Shown: positions 30,388-40,549, counted from the stretch's first letter. The stretch: DNA of 64,000 nucleotides from Neiella marina (GCF_002165625.1 NZ_NGNS01000006.1:124001-188000), one strand, 5' to 3'. The notes: generated from the sequence alone by a model not told the origin. Program-made: numbers and translations.

Positions 30388-30414
30388 AAAAAAGCTGGCA
30401 AATGCCAGCTTTTT
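30388..30414. terminator. Bidirectional terminator between yebG and lpdA
   Basis: A stem of AAAAAGCTGGCA with TGCCAGCTTTTT flanked by A- and T-runs on both sides serves both convergent genes. It lies 16 bases after the yebG stop and 17 bases after that of lpdA. Confidence 0.9.
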
Positions 30415-30430
30415 AATGACCGATTCAGAG

Positions 30431-31855
30431 TTACTTTTTCTTCGCCTTTGGATTTGGCAAATCAGTAATTGAACCTTCGTATACCTCTGCTGCTAGACCG
30501 ACAGACTCATGCAAGGTTGGGTGAGCGTGAATAGTCAGCGCGATATCTTCGGCATCACAGCCCATTTCAATCGCCAAGCAGATTTCGCCCAACAATTCTC
30601 CGGCGTTCTTACCAACAACCGCACCACCAAGTAGACGATCTGTTTCTTTATCAAAGATCAGTTTGGTCATACCGCTATCGGCATCCGCAGCAATTGCGCG
30701 ACCAGAAGCAGCCCATGGGAACGTCGCGGTTTCGAACTTGATACCCGCTTCTTTGGCTTCTTTTTCGGTCATACCCGCCCAAGCAACTTCAGGGTGGGTG
30801 TAAGCAATGGATGGGATCAGTTTAGGTTCGAAGAAGTGCTTCTTACCGGCAATGTTTTCAGCCGCAACGTGGCCTTCATGCACACCTTTGTGAGCCAGCA
30901 TAGGCTGACCGACGATGTCACCAATAGCGAAGATGTTTGGCACGTTAGTGCGCATTTGCTTATCAACCGCAATGAAGCCTCGCTCATCAACGGCAATACC
31001 GGCTTTTTCAGCGTCCAGCAGTTTACCGTTTGGCGTACGACCAACGGCAACCAACACGGCGTCATAACGAATCGCAGCATTTGGTGCGTTTTTACCTTCA
31101 AAGCTCACGTAGATACCATCGTCCTTGGCTTCAACCGCAGTCACTTTGGTTTCTAACATCAGCTTGAATTTTTCTTTGATTTCGCGGGTATAAACGCGAA
31201 CCACATCTTTATCGGCGGCCGGGATCAACTGATCCATGAACTCAACCACTTCAACTTGGGCGCCTAATGCATGGTAAACCGTTCCCATTTCCAGGCCGAT
31301 AATACCGCCGCCTAAAATCAACATTTTCTCTGGTACAGTTTCCAGTTTCAGAGCGTCCGTTGAATCCCAAATACGTGGGTCATTGTGTGGAATGAATGGC
31401 AATTGAATTGGACGAGAGCCAGCTGCGACGATGGCATTGTCGAAGTTAACAACGGTCTTACCATCGGCACCTTCAACTTCAATAGTGTTAGCGCCAGTGA
31501 ATTTACCATAGCCGTTGACGACTTTAACTTTACGCATTTTGGCCATACCAGCTAGACCACCGGTCAGCTTAGCAATCACCTTGTCTTTCCAAATACGGAT
31601 CTTGTTGATGTCGGTTTGTGGCTCGCCAAAGACAACACCGTGTTCCGCCATGTTCTTGGAATCTTCAATCACTTCTGCCACGTGCAACAACGCTTTTGAA
31701 GGGATACAACCAACATTCAAACACACACCACCTAAGGTATCGAAACGCTCAATCAATACGGTTTCCATACCTAAATCTGCGCTGCGGAATGCAGCTGAAT
31801 AGCCCGCAGGGCCAGCACCAAGTACCACCACCTGGGTTTTGATTTCGTTACTCAT
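30431..31855 (-). CDS. lpdA: Dihydrolipoyl dehydrogenase (E3)
   Basis: FAD enzyme that reoxidises dihydrolipoamide for pyruvate and 2-oxoglutarate dehydrogenases, making NADH. The FAD motif VVLGAGPAGYSAA, redox pair in GGVCLNVGCIPSK, NAD motif ILGGGIIGLEMG, and the C-terminal interface HAHPTLHES are all intact in 474 residues. SD TGAGG precedes the ATG. It follows aceF by 133 bases that contain a strong hairpin (31955-31977), so it may be both read through from aceEF and separately expressed. Confidence 0.97.
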   Translation of the reverse strand: MSNEIKTQVVVLGAGPAGYSAAFRSADLGMETVLIERFDTLGGVCLNVGCIPSKALLHVAEVIEDSKNMAEHGVVFGEPQTDINKIRIWKDKVIAKLTGGLAGMAKMRKVKVVNGYGKFTGANTIEVEGADGKTVVNFDNAIVAAGSRPIQLPFIPHNDPRIWDSTDALKLETVPEKMLILGGGIIGLEMGTVYHALGAQVEVVEFMDQLIPAADKDVVRVYTREIKEKFKLMLETKVTAVEAKDDGIYVSFEGKNAPNAAIRYDAVLVAVGRTPNGKLLDAEKAGIAVDERGFIAVDKQMRTNVPNIFAIGDIVGQPMLAHKGVHEGHVAAENIAGKKHFFEPKLIPSIAYTHPEVAWAGMTEKEAKEAGIKFETATFPWAASGRAIAADADSGMTKLIFDKETDRLLGGAVVGKNAGELLGEICLAIEMGCDAEDIALTIHAHPTLHESVGLAAEVYEGSITDLPNPKAKKK

Positions 31856-31954
31856 TACGACCTCAAATATAATTCTTTTCTAGTTGTTCGATTATCCGAC
31901 TCGCTCGAGGGTACGAGGTCTCGGCAATATAACTTAGGGTCAGTTAAAACGCCA

Positions 31955-31977
31955 AGAGCCGGGATGAACCCGGCTCT
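31955..31977 (-). terminator. Hairpin between aceF and lpdA, possible attenuator
   Basis: AGAGCCGGG (31955-31963), five bases, CCCGGCTCT (31969-31977): a perfect 9-bp GC-rich stem 12 bases after the aceF stop. Only a short T-stretch (GTTTTAAC) follows a few bases later, so termination is probably partial, or the stem stabilises the aceF mRNA end. Confidence 0.55.
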
Positions 31978-31988
31978 GGTAACTGACT

Positions 31989-33911
31989 TTACATGACGAG
32001 ACGACGGATATCGCTCAACACGTTGTTCAGCTCAGTGATGAAGCGTGCACCATCGGCACCATCAATCACCCGGTGGTCATAAGACAGCGCCAGCGGCACC
32101 ATCAAACGAGGTCCAAATTCTGAACCGTTCCACTTCGGCTTCATATCAGATTTAGACACACCCAAAATCGCGACGTCAGGCGCATTGACGATTGGGGTGA
32201 ACTGAGTACCACCGATACCACCAAGGCTTGAGATAGTGAAGCAGCTGCCTTGCATATCAGCAGCAGTCAACTTACCACCACGGGCTTTCTTGCTAATTTC
32301 GCCCAATTCCTGAGTGATCTCAATAATGCCTTTCTTATCGACATTACGCAGTACTGGTACAACCAAACCGTTAGGTGTATCAACCGCAACACCGATATGA
32401 ATGTACTTCTTCATGATCAGGTGATCGCCATCTGGGTCCAGCGAGCTGTTGAACTTAGGATAAGTTTCCAACGCTTTGGCTGCAGCCTTGATGATAAAGG
32501 CCAACGGCGAAATCTTGTAACCAAGGTCGCGCTTTGCAGCAATTGCATTTTGTTCTTTACGGAACGATTCCAGATCGGTGATATCAGCTTCATCAAACTG
32601 CGTCACATGAGGAATGGTTACCCAATTGCGATGCAGGTTCGGGCCAGAGATCTTCTGAATACGGCTCAGCTCAACCTTCTCGATTTCACCAAACTTGCTG
32701 AAATCAACCCGTGGTTGCGCCAGAACAGAGAGACCACCGCCACTGACGTTGGTGTTACCACTTGCCTTCGGACGTGACAGTTCTTCTTTCACGTAAGCCT
32801 GAACATCTTCTTTCAGGATCCGCCCTTTACGACCAGTGCCTTTGACCTTACTCAGGTCGACACCAAACTCGCGAGCGATGCGGCGTACAGCTGGTGAAGC
32901 ATGACCAACAGCGCTAGCTTTTTGGCTAGAGCCTGGGTGGTCTGAAACTGGTGGCGGCTTAGCGGCAGCGGCAGGCGCAGCTTTTGGTGCTGCCGGAGCA
33001 GCTGGCGCAGGAGCCGCAGCAGGGGCTGGGGCAGCTGCAGGCGCTTCGCTCACTGTTTCTAGAAGAGCAATCAAAGTGCCTTCAGCAACTTTGTCACCAA
33101 CAGCAACTTTGATTTCTTTCACGGTACCAGCAAACGGAGCGGGTACTTCCATCGACGCTTTATCGCCTTCGACTTCAATCAAACCTTGCTCTGCTTCAAC
33201 GGTATCACCAACGGCAACCAAAATTGTCGTTACGTCAACTTCATCACCGCCGATGTCTGGAATTGTTACTTCCTTCAGCTCTGCCGTAGCAGGAGCCGCG
33301 GCTGGAGCAGCTGGAGCTTCTGCAACAGGGGCAGCGGCAGGCGCTGCAGCACCAGTTTCGATGCGAACAATCAGAGTACCTTCGGCAACTTTGTCACCCG
33401 CACTAACGATGATTTCTTTGACGGTACCGGCCACTGGCGAAGGTACTTCCATAGAGGCCTTATCGCCTTCTACTTCAATCAAACCTTGCTCAACTTCAAC
33501 GGTATCGCCAACAGCAACCAGAATAGTGGTGACATCCACTTCATCACCGCCGATATCTGGCACCGCAACGTCTTCTACCGCACCGCCTTCAGCAGGAGCA
33601 GCGGCAGCCGGAGCAGCGGCTGGAGCTTCAGCAGCAGGAGCTGGCGCGGCTTCTTCTGCAGCTGGTGCATCGGCGCCAGTTTCCAGAATCACAATCAAAC
33701 TGTCTTGAGAAACTTGGTCACCAACGGCAACTTTGATTTCTTTCACAGTGCCAGCAAACGGAGCCGGTACTTCCATCGACGCCTTGTCGCCTTCGACTTC
33801 AATCAAACCTTGCTCTGGTTCTACTTTCTCGCCAATCTCAACGAGAATACCAATTACGTCAACGGCATCAGCGCCAACGTCTGGAACCAGAACTTCTTTC
33901 AATTCGGCCAT
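31989..33911 (-). CDS. aceF: Pyruvate dehydrogenase E2, dihydrolipoyl acetyltransferase
   Basis: Core of the pyruvate dehydrogenase complex, transferring acetyl groups to CoA. Three lipoyl domains (about residues 1-77, 113-187, 211-286) each carry the [10 protein letters not shown] site; the lipoyl lysines are 43, 151 and 251. Ala/Pro-rich linkers separate them. A peripheral-subunit-binding domain (338-374) and the catalytic domain with His613 in SYDHRVIDG follow. Length 640. AAGGAG precedes the ATG, 11 bases after aceE. The second and third lipoyl modules share blocks almost identically, suggesting past exchange. Confidence 0.98.
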   Translation of the reverse strand: MAELKEVLVPDVGADAVDVIGILVEIGEKVEPEQGLIEVEGDKASMEVPAPFAGTVKEIKVAVGDQVSQDSLIVILETGADAPAAEEAAPAPAAEAPAAAPAAAAPAEGGAVEDVAVPDIGGDEVDVTTILVAVGDTVEVEQGLIEVEGDKASMEVPSPVAGTVKEIIVSAGDKVAEGTLIVRIETGAAAPAAAPVAEAPAAPAAAPATAELKEVTIPDIGGDEVDVTTILVAVGDTVEAEQGLIEVEGDKASMEVPAPFAGTVKEIKVAVGDKVAEGTLIALLETVSEAPAAAPAPAAAPAPAAPAAPKAAPAAAAKPPPVSDHPGSSQKASAVGHASPAVRRIAREFGVDLSKVKGTGRKGRILKEDVQAYVKEELSRPKASGNTNVSGGGLSVLAQPRVDFSKFGEIEKVELSRIQKISGPNLHRNWVTIPHVTQFDEADITDLESFRKEQNAIAAKRDLGYKISPLAFIIKAAAKALETYPKFNSSLDPDGDHLIMKKYIHIGVAVDTPNGLVVPVLRNVDKKGIIEITQELGEISKKARGGKLTAADMQGSCFTISSLGGIGGTQFTPIVNAPDVAILGVSKSDMKPKWNGSEFGPRLMVPLALSYDHRVIDGADGARFITELNNVLSDIRRLVM

Positions 33912-33922
33912 TTGTATTCTCC

Positions 33923-36583
33923 TTAAGCGTACAGTGAGTAGACTTTGTCGACATCCAGACCGAACTTCTCGATCGCTTCTGGAACGACTTTAGCGTCTAC
34001 GTCACCGCTCTTAACCAGTTCACTCAATGCTGCAACGACAACATATGGTGCGCTGACTTCAAAGTGATCACGCAAGTTCTCACGGCTATCAGAGCGACCG
34101 AAACCGTCAGTACCTAGTACTTTGTAAGAAGCAGGGACATATGCACGGATCTGATCAGCGAAGATACGCATGTAGTCAGTGGTAGCAACAACTGGCACAT
34201 CCTTGGCCAACACTTTAGTGACGTACGCTTCTTTTGCGTCAGCACCTGGATGCAGCATGTTGTAACGCTCAACGTCATTACCTTCACGAGCAAGCTCAGT
34301 GAATGAAGTGACCGAGAACACGTCAGCATCAATGCTGTAATCGTTGGCCAAGATTTCCGCCGCTTCACGAACATGACGCAAGATTGAACCACAACCCAAT
34401 AGTTGTATTTGAGCCTTCTTCTTGGCGTGATCCAGCTTGTAGATACCTTTGATGATGCCTTCTTCAACACCTTCTGGCATCGCTGGCTGAACGTAGTTTT
34501 CATTCAACGTGGTGATGTAGTAGAACACGTCTTCCTGACGTTCACCGTACATCCGGTCCATACCTTCTTGCACGATCACGGCAATTTCGTAACCGTAAGC
34601 TGGATCGTAAGAGATACAGTTTGGAATCGTCGCCGATTGCAAGTGGCTGTGGCCATCTTCGTGCTGCAGGCCTTCACCGTTCAGGGTCGTACGACCTGAG
34701 GTACCACCAATCATGAAGCCACGAGCACGCAAGTCACCAGCAGCCCAAGCTTGGTCACCAATACGTTGGAAACCGAACATCGAGTAGTAGATGTAGAACG
34801 GAATGGTTGGCGCATCGTTTACTGAGTAACTGGTAGCCGCAGCCATCCAAGAACTCATCGCACCACCTTCGTTGATACCTTCTTGCAGCACCGCACCGGT
34901 CTTGTCTTCACGGTAGTAAGCAACTTGGTCAGCATCTTGTGGGGTGTATTTCTGGCCGCCGTGAGCATAAATACCGACCTGACGGAACAAGCCTTCCATA
35001 CCAAAGGTACGGGCTTCATCAGGAATAATTGGTACCACGCGCTTACCAACACTCTTGTCTTTCAACAAAGCGGTCAGGACGCGAGACAACGCCATAGTAG
35101 TTGAGATCTCACGGCCGTTTGAGCCATCCAACACTTGTTGGAATGCTTTCAGCTTAGGAATATCCAGCGATTCGCTGAACTTCACCCGGCGCTGTGGCAA
35201 GTAGCCATGCAATGCCGCGCGGCGCTCACGCAGATAGACCATCTCTGGGCTATCTTCTGCTGGCTTGTAGTACGGCAAGTTCTCAATGTCGTTGTCGTTA
35301 ATTGGAATGTTGAAACGATCACGGAAGTGCTTGACCGCATCCATATTCATTTTCTTGACGTTGTGCGCGATGTTTTTACCTTCGCCCGCATCGCCCAAAC
35401 CGTACCCTTTCACGGTCTTAGCCAGAATCACTGTAGGACGACCTTCAGTGGCAACTGCTTTGGCATATGCCGCGTAAACTTTTGCTGGATCGTGACCACC
35501 ACGGTTCAAACGCCAGATGTCTTCATCTGACATGTTGGCAACCATTTCAGCGGTTTCTGGGTACTTACCAAAGAACTTCTCACGGGTGTAAGCGCCGCCT
35601 TTGGCTTTACAGTTCTGGTATTCACCATCAACAGTCTCTTCCATCAACTGCAGTAATTTGCCTGAGGTATCGCGGTTCAGCAGAGCATCCCAATAGCGGC
35701 CCCAAATGACCTTAATCACTTCCCAACCAGCGCCGCGGAAAGTACCTTCCAATTCTTGAATGATCTTGCCGTTACCACGGACCGGACCATCCAAACGTTG
35801 CAGGTTACAGTTAACCACGAAGATCAGGTTGTCGAGATTCTCGCGAGTTGCAAGACCGATAGCACCCAATGATTCTGGCTCATCAATCTCACCGTCTCCC
35901 AAGAAACACCATACTTTCTGATCCGAGCAATCTTTAATACCACGGTCAGTCAGGTACTTCAGATAACGCGCTTGGTAAATGGCTTGCAGCGGTCCTAAGC
36001 CCATCGATACCGTTGGGAATTGCCAGTAGTCCGGCATCAATTTCGGGTGTGGATAAGAAGACAAGCCTTTGCCGTCCACTTCCTGACGGAAGTTATCCAT
36101 TTGCGAATCAGTGAAACGGCCTTCAAGGTATGAACGAGCGTAGATGCCCGGTGCAATGTGACCTTGGAAGTAAATCAGATCGCCGCCGTCTTTTTCATTT
36201 GGCGCGCGCCAGAAATGGTTGAAGCCGACATCATAAAGGGTCGCACTCGAGGCGAAAGAAGAAATGTGACCACCCAAATCCAAGTCTTTCTTAGATGCAC
36301 GCAAAATGGTCATCAAAGCGTTCCAGCGAATATAACCGCGGATCTTACGCTCCAATTCCATGTTGCCAGGCATTTGTGGTTCTTGCGATGGTGGAATGGT
36401 GTTCAGGTAAGCGGTCGTTGCCGTGTATGGCAAGTGCGCACCGCTGCGACGTGCTTTTTCAATCAGTTGCTCAAGCAGGTAGTGAGCGCGTTCTGGCCCT
36501 TCCTGCTGCAAGACACCAGCTAGGGCATCAAGCCATTCCCCAGTTTCTTGGGGATCGACGTCATGCTCGAGATGATCAGACAT
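33923..36583 (-). CDS. aceE: Pyruvate dehydrogenase E1 component
   Basis: ThDP-dependent decarboxylase of the pyruvate dehydrogenase complex, homodimeric type. The 886 residues include the N-terminal E2-binding region, the ThDP motif [13 protein letters not shown] near residues 230-243, and [12 protein letters not shown] and [16 protein letters not shown] in the later domains. It is the first structural gene after pdhR, 68 bases downstream, and is followed by aceF and lpdA, the E. coli order. Confidence 0.98.
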   Translation of the reverse strand: MSDHLEHDVDPQETGEWLDALAGVLQQEGPERAHYLLEQLIEKARRSGAHLPYTATTAYLNTIPPSQEPQMPGNMELERKIRGYIRWNALMTILRASKKDLDLGGHISSFASSATLYDVGFNHFWRAPNEKDGGDLIYFQGHIAPGIYARSYLEGRFTDSQMDNFRQEVDGKGLSSYPHPKLMPDYWQFPTVSMGLGPLQAIYQARYLKYLTDRGIKDCSDQKVWCFLGDGEIDEPESLGAIGLATRENLDNLIFVVNCNLQRLDGPVRGNGKIIQELEGTFRGAGWEVIKVIWGRYWDALLNRDTSGKLLQLMEETVDGEYQNCKAKGGAYTREKFFGKYPETAEMVANMSDEDIWRLNRGGHDPAKVYAAYAKAVATEGRPTVILAKTVKGYGLGDAGEGKNIAHNVKKMNMDAVKHFRDRFNIPINDNDIENLPYYKPAEDSPEMVYLRERRAALHGYLPQRRVKFSESLDIPKLKAFQQVLDGSNGREISTTMALSRVLTALLKDKSVGKRVVPIIPDEARTFGMEGLFRQVGIYAHGGQKYTPQDADQVAYYREDKTGAVLQEGINEGGAMSSWMAAATSYSVNDAPTIPFYIYYSMFGFQRIGDQAWAAGDLRARGFMIGGTSGRTTLNGEGLQHEDGHSHLQSATIPNCISYDPAYGYEIAVIVQEGMDRMYGERQEDVFYYITTLNENYVQPAMPEGVEEGIIKGIYKLDHAKKKAQIQLLGCGSILRHVREAAEILANDYSIDADVFSVTSFTELAREGNDVERYNMLHPGADAKEAYVTKVLAKDVPVVATTDYMRIFADQIRAYVPASYKVLGTDGFGRSDSRENLRDHFEVSAPYVVVAALSELVKSGDVDAKVVPEAIEKFGLDVDKVYSLYA

Positions 36584-36651
36584 GCCGTATTCCTTCTTTC
36601 AGAGTAATTAGTTGCAAAAACAAACTGAGCGAGTTGTCGCTTGGTCTGTCG

Positions 36652-37434
36652 TTATTTCGTCTCACTGCGAACTCGGCGCAGTGAGCGCTCCATTCGCGTT
36701 GTTTGGCGACTTACATCGAGCAGAGTTTCCTCGATATAAGCCAGATGCTCATGGCTGGCTTGTCTTGCCAACTCTGGTTCTCGTTGAACAATCATGCTGA
36801 GCAAATGCTTTCTATGGTTAAACACAGAATGCTGAGCTTCGAGGCTCCGCAACATCTGCCGCAAATTGTCTTCAATATTTTGTTGCAGCAAGGGCTTTAA
36901 ACAGTGCATTACCTGTAATACCACGGCATTGTGGCTGGCTTCCGCCATTTTCAGATAAAAGCCCATCACTGCATCGGCGTGGGTATGTATGGTGGCATCA
37001 GTTAACTTCACACTGGCAATGTCGTCAATGCACTGAGCTAACTGTTCATCATCGGTTTCGGTGCCACGCAAGGCTGCATAATAGGCGCAGATCCCCTCTA
37101 ATGCATGGCGAAACTCTAATAAATCGAACTGCGATTCTGGGTGATTTACCATCAGTTGAAACAAGGGTTCGGCGACATTTTGCCAGCTGTCTTCACTGAC
37201 GAATGTGCCGCCACCTTGCTTACGATTCAGCAAACCTCTGGCTTCGAGCTTTTGAATTGCTTCTCGTACTGATGGTCTAGAGACATTGAACTGGCTAGCC
37301 AGCTCACGCTCCGATGGCAACTTTTGTCCAGGAGCCAACACCCCTTCAATGATCATGCGCTCCAACTGCTCAACAATAGCGTCGGCAAGTCGCGCCTGTT
37401 TCACTGAATTAAATGAAGGTTTGATCTGAGTCAT
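36652..37434 (-). CDS. pdhR: Pyruvate dehydrogenase complex repressor PdhR
   Basis: GntR/FadR-family repressor whose DNA binding is relieved by pyruvate. The winged-helix domain (about 10-75) shows LPSERELASQFNVSRPSVREAIQKLEARGLL, which I split as LPSERELA, FNVSRPSVREAI and EARGLL; the FCD effector domain fills the rest. The frame opens 13 codons earlier, but the ATG at 37434, with AAGGG upstream, gives the family N-terminus and 260 residues. Two PdhR-like operators lie just upstream, indicating autoregulation. Confidence 0.95.
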   Translation of the reverse strand: MTQIKPSFNSVKQARLADAIVEQLERMIIEGVLAPGQKLPSERELASQFNVSRPSVREAIQKLEARGLLNRKQGGGTFVSEDSWQNVAEPLFQLMVNHPESQFDLLEFRHALEGICAYYAALRGTETDDEQLAQCIDDIASVKLTDATIHTHADAVMGFYLKMAEASHNAVVLQVMHCLKPLLQQNIEDNLRQMLRSLEAQHSVFNHRKHLLSMIVQREPELARQASHEHLAYIEETLLDVSRQTTRMERSLRRVRSETK

Positions 37435-37448
37435 GTTGCCCTTGGTTA

Positions 37449-37463
37449 ATTGGTCATACCATT
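37449..37463. promoter_or_regulatory. PdhR operator, proximal
   Basis: ATTGGTCATACCATT fits the known PdhR box ATTGGTNNNACCAAT with one mismatch. It lies 15 bases upstream of the pdhR start codon, placing it in the 5' leader. Confidence 0.7.
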
Positions 37464-37573
37464 TAGCCAGCAAAAATCTATCAGACCAAGGGTGCTGTGT
37501 CTAGCCTTAAACTCAGGGTCTTATCCTGCCTTATTGTTAAGCCCCGTCATACTTGGTTCTAACCGCCCACATA

Positions 37574-37588
37574 TGTGGTCGGACCATT
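37574..37588. promoter_or_regulatory. PdhR operator, distal
   Basis: TGTGGTCGGACCATT keeps the GGT-NNN-ACC core of the PdhR box. It lies 140 bases upstream of pdhR, where the promoter is expected, in the pdhR-ampE spacer. The outer bases are a weaker match than at the proximal site. Confidence 0.5.
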
Positions 37589-37621
37589 TAGACTAATTCT
37601 CATTTCGATTTAATTTGAGAC

Positions 37622-37656
37622 AAAAATAAACCGAGTTTGATAGCAACTCGGTTTAT
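37622..37656 (-). terminator. Rho-independent terminator of ampDE
   Basis: AAACCGAGTT (37628-37637) and AACTCGGTTT (37645-37654) form a perfect 10-bp stem, followed on the minus strand by TATTTTTG. It lies about 30 bases after the ampE stop and insulates ampE from pdhR. Confidence 0.85.
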
Positions 37657-37686
37657 GGGTAGCGGCAATAAGTCGTTAACAAACAG

Positions 37687-38745
37687 CTAGCTGACACTGC
37701 CATATAGGGTCAGGATCGCCACCACACTGAGTACTAACAACACGTTACGCTTAGCAATTTCGACGAACTTGCCAACACTCACCACACAGGTTGGGTTGTC
37801 TGGCTCAGCAATCTCTTCAGCAGCCAAAGAGACTCTCACTAAATGCGCTTTTGGTGACTCTTGAGTATTCACTATGTGCTCAAGCCACACCGGCATGGCT
37901 TTACCAAAGTTACCCACTAAGGTCAGTCCCAAAGAGGCGAGCCGCACAGGTATAAAGTCGAACCAGCGCAATAGCTCTGAAGCAACAGCTAGCTGCGGTT
38001 GCTCGCTAAGTTCATCCAATTGCTGCTCTAAACCCGATACTTCGCCGTCAGCATCGACCTGCAATGCATCGGTATCAATGTCTTGTTGCGGTTCTTTGGC
38101 GGCCATAGTTTCCTTATCGGCCAAGGTTCGTAGAGTGGCATAAAAAGCGACGCCCACAGGACCAAAGATCACCAACCAAATCATCACCGCGATGTAATAG
38201 CGGTAATTCACCCATGCCAGAGTTTGTCCAACGCCCTGCTCCAAATCGGTGTGGGCAGTCTGCTGCGATTGCTCGAGCTGCTCATCATCATCAAGCAGCT
38301 CTGCGGCCAATTCCACATCATTTGGCAATGGCGTCTGCTTATCACCGCCAGTAGCGACTGCCGTCTGCTCTGACAGTGCGCCCAATTCTTTGGCCACCAT
38401 ATAGCAAGCTTGTTCGTCTTCGCGTCGAGCTGCGCGGAGAAACTGCTTGTAAGCTTTGCGCGCTTGTAGGCAGCCCATCGCTACAGTAATGACTAACACT
38501 GTGACGGCCAAACTCAACAAACCAAACAGCGCGCCTTCAACCACTTCCAGCAGCAGCCACACAATTAGCGCTGGGATGGCAGCAATAGCGACAATGCCAA
38601 GCGGTGCATCAAACCAGCTCTGGGTGGTCGAGTTTTTTCGTAATGCAGCAAACAGAGATTCAACATATGTGGTGAATTGCCATTTTGGCGACGGTAGAAC
38701 AATCCGCTCCAAAGCGAGGGCAAAAAGAAGAGCGAGTAACGTCAT
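37687..38745 (-). CDS. ampE: AmpE-like inner-membrane protein
   Basis: Predicted inner-membrane protein of the AmpE family, historically called a beta-lactamase signalling modulator; its biochemical role is unclear. The 352 residues include a first hydrophobic segment (LLALLFALALERI), a pair around 55-90, one near 175-200, and a C-terminal segment (VLLVLSVVAILTLYG). A large Gln/Asp/Glu-rich stretch lies in the middle. It is downstream of ampD by 32 bases on the same strand, the usual pairing. Confidence 0.88.
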   Translation of the reverse strand: MTLLALLFALALERIVLPSPKWQFTTYVESLFAALRKNSTTQSWFDAPLGIVAIAAIPALIVWLLLEVVEGALFGLLSLAVTVLVITVAMGCLQARKAYKQFLRAARREDEQACYMVAKELGALSEQTAVATGGDKQTPLPNDVELAAELLDDDEQLEQSQQTAHTDLEQGVGQTLAWVNYRYYIAVMIWLVIFGPVGVAFYATLRTLADKETMAAKEPQQDIDTDALQVDADGEVSGLEQQLDELSEQPQLAVASELLRWFDFIPVRLASLGLTLVGNFGKAMPVWLEHIVNTQESPKAHLVRVSLAAEEIAEPDNPTCVVSVGKFVEIAKRNVLLVLSVVAILTLYGSVS

Positions 38746-38777
38746 GGCATTATTCCAGCTAGTCAGCGTTGAGTGTT

Positions 38778-39377
38778 TTAAACAGCCGTGTTCGAGCCAA
38801 TTGGCTCGCCACTTGACGACAATTGGGAGCGAAAGTAACCCCAGTCGAAAGCTACCCCAGGATCAGTTTTACGGCCAGGAGCAATGTCGCAATGCCCAAC
38901 AATTTTTCCCAATGAAATAGTAGGATAGCGCATCATCAAAGCTTTTGTGATGGCAATTAAACGCTGGTACTGAGCAGAAGTAAAGCCACTGCTATCGGTT
39001 CCTTCTAATTCTATCCCGATAGCAAAATCATTCACTCGCGCGCGGCCTTGAAAGCTTGACACCCCGGCATGCCAAGCGCGCCGATCAAAGGGCACATATT
39101 GGCTGACGTTGCCTTGTCGGTTGATCACACAATGCGCTGATACCCGAAGACCTTCGAGTTGTTGAAAAAATGGATGGGCAGCACAGTCCAGAGTTCCCAT
39201 AAACAAATCATCAATATAGCGATGTCCAAACTCCCCCGGAGGTAGGGTTATATTGTGGATCACCAAGACACTCGGTAGTTCCCGATTTGGTCGTTCATCA
39301 TAATGAGGGCTAGGTCGCTGCTGAGCATCAACTAAGCAATGGTGTTCATCAATTTCGGCGCACTTAATGACGGGCAT
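38778..39377 (-). CDS. ampD: 1,6-anhydro-N-acetylmuramyl-L-alanine amidase AmpD
   Basis: Cytoplasmic zinc amidase of peptidoglycan recycling that cleaves anhydro-muropeptides; its loss induces ampC-type beta-lactamases where present. Zinc-binding and catalytic segments are visible: LVIHNITLPPGEFG, AWHAGVS and GHCDIAPGRKTDPG. The frame extends to a TTG six codons upstream, but the ATG at 39377 is preferred (199 residues). It pairs with ampE and is divergent from nadC. Confidence 0.94.
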   Translation of the reverse strand: MPVIKCAEIDEHHCLVDAQQRPSPHYDERPNRELPSVLVIHNITLPPGEFGHRYIDDLFMGTLDCAAHPFFQQLEGLRVSAHCVINRQGNVSQYVPFDRRAWHAGVSSFQGRARVNDFAIGIELEGTDSSGFTSAQYQRLIAITKALMMRYPTISLGKIVGHCDIAPGRKTDPGVAFDWGYFRSQLSSSGEPIGSNTAV

Positions 39378-39545
39378 CGTATACGGAGTCCTCAAGACAA
39401 CAGTAAATTAGTTTAATTGTGTCGCAGCCAACGAAAAATCTCAGGCAAAACACCGCGATTGAGTAATAGAAATACTGTGCAGTTGCTCACAGAGAGAGTA
39501 AACTATTGCGCAAATTTTTCCGAGTTCAGAGCCGAAGACCGAAAA

Positions 39546-40403
39546 ATGGCCACCGCAGAAAACGTTCGTCGCTTAGTAAAAGCCTGCCTGTCAGAAGATC
39601 TCAACCGCCTAGCCCCCAGTGAAGGCGATATTACCGCGTCACTCATTCCCCTACACACTATCAGTCAGGCTTACATCATTAGCCGAGAAAAGGCGGTGTT
39701 CTGTGGCAAAGCTTGGGGAGATGAAGTGTTTAAGCAACTCGGTGGCGCCGTGAAGGTGGAATGGCTGATCGAAGATGGCGATGTGATGGAAGAGAACCAA
39801 CGCATCTGCAATCTCGAAGGGCCATCGCGCGATATTTTGACCGGCGAGCGCACCATGCTCAACATTATTCAAACTTTGTCGGGTACCGCCACGGCTACTC
39901 GGGTTTATGTCAACGCCATTGAAGGAACCGGCGTCCGCTTGCTCGACACTCGCAAAACGATCCCAGGTATGCGCAATGCTCAGAAGTATGCGGTGTATTG
40001 CGCCGGTGGCGTCAATCACCGTTGTGGTCTCTATGACGCTTTCCTGATAAAGGAAAACCATATTGCCGCTGCAGGTAGTATTGCTTCAGCGGTTGAGCAA
40101 GCACGCGCCAACTTTCCAGGTAAACCGGTCGAGGTAGAAGTTGAGAACATGAATGAATTCTGCCAAGCACTGGAAGCTGGCGTTGATCGCATCATGTTGG
40201 ATAACTTCTCCACAGCGCTAATGCGTGAAGCAGTGATCATCAATCAGGGTCAAGCTGAATTGGAAGCATCGGGCAACGTAACAATTGAAACCATTCGTCA
40301 AGTGGCCGAAACCGGTGTTGATTTTATTTCCGTTGGCGCATTAACCAAGCACATCCGCGCTGTGGATTTCTCAATGCGAATTGAATCGCCCAATCAATAT
40401 TAA
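39546..40403 (+). CDS. nadC: Nicotinate-nucleotide pyrophosphorylase (carboxylating)
   Basis: Quinolinate phosphoribosyltransferase, forming nicotinate mononucleotide in de novo NAD synthesis. Motifs: GDITASLIP near the N-terminus, LDTRKTIPGMR, and GGVNHRCGLYDAFLIKENH, plus EVEVENMNEF and DFISVGALTKH at the end. The frame is open 43 codons earlier, but the ATG at 39546 matches the family N-terminus and gives 285 residues. nadC divergent from ampD and upstream of pil genes is a known gammaproteobacterial layout. Confidence 0.95.
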   Translation: MATAENVRRLVKACLSEDLNRLAPSEGDITASLIPLHTISQAYIISREKAVFCGKAWGDEVFKQLGGAVKVEWLIEDGDVMEENQRICNLEGPSRDILTGERTMLNIIQTLSGTATATRVYVNAIEGTGVRLLDTRKTIPGMRNAQKYAVYCAGGVNHRCGLYDAFLIKENHIAAAGSIASAVEQARANFPGKPVEVEVENMNEFCQALEAGVDRIMLDNFSTALMREAVIINQGQAELEASGNVTIETIRQVAETGVDFISVGALTKHIRAVDFSMRIESPNQY

Positions 40404-40470
40404 TTGCGCAACAACTTAGCAACACACAGTCCAATAAATGAGCTATACCTTAGTGGTAGCCCCCTCATAA

Positions 40471-40542
40471 AACGCGCCAATTTTTTGTAATGCGTCAAAG
40501 ATTGATTCAAAAAAGCAAGATGAATCAATTTTTTGGCGCGTT
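40471..40542. promoter_or_regulatory. Nested inverted repeats between nadC and pilA
   Basis: Outer arms AACGCGCCAA (40471-40480) and TTGGCGCGTT (40533-40542) are perfect 10-bp complements. Inside them, ATTGATTCA (40501-40509) pairs with TGAATCAAT (40521-40529), and a T6 run follows the inner stem on the plus strand. The inner part could be a weak nadC terminator. The whole ends eight bases before the pilA sigma-54 site. Confidence 0.55.
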
Positions 40543-40549
40543 ATTAAAC

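Noticed and set aside
30071-30472. 133-codon plus-strand frame overlapping yebG
   Set aside because: Out of frame with yebG, which has the SD, the family sequence and the SOS box; it also runs through the terminator.
33050-33911. DNA repeats within aceF as a mobile or CRISPR-like array
   Set aside because: They encode the three lipoyl domains and keep the reading frame; domain repeats explain them.
33186-33926. Long plus-strand open frame (246 codons) opposite aceF
   Set aside because: It mirrors the repetitive lipoyl-domain coding sequence, has no SD and no family pattern, and aceF is certain on the other strand.
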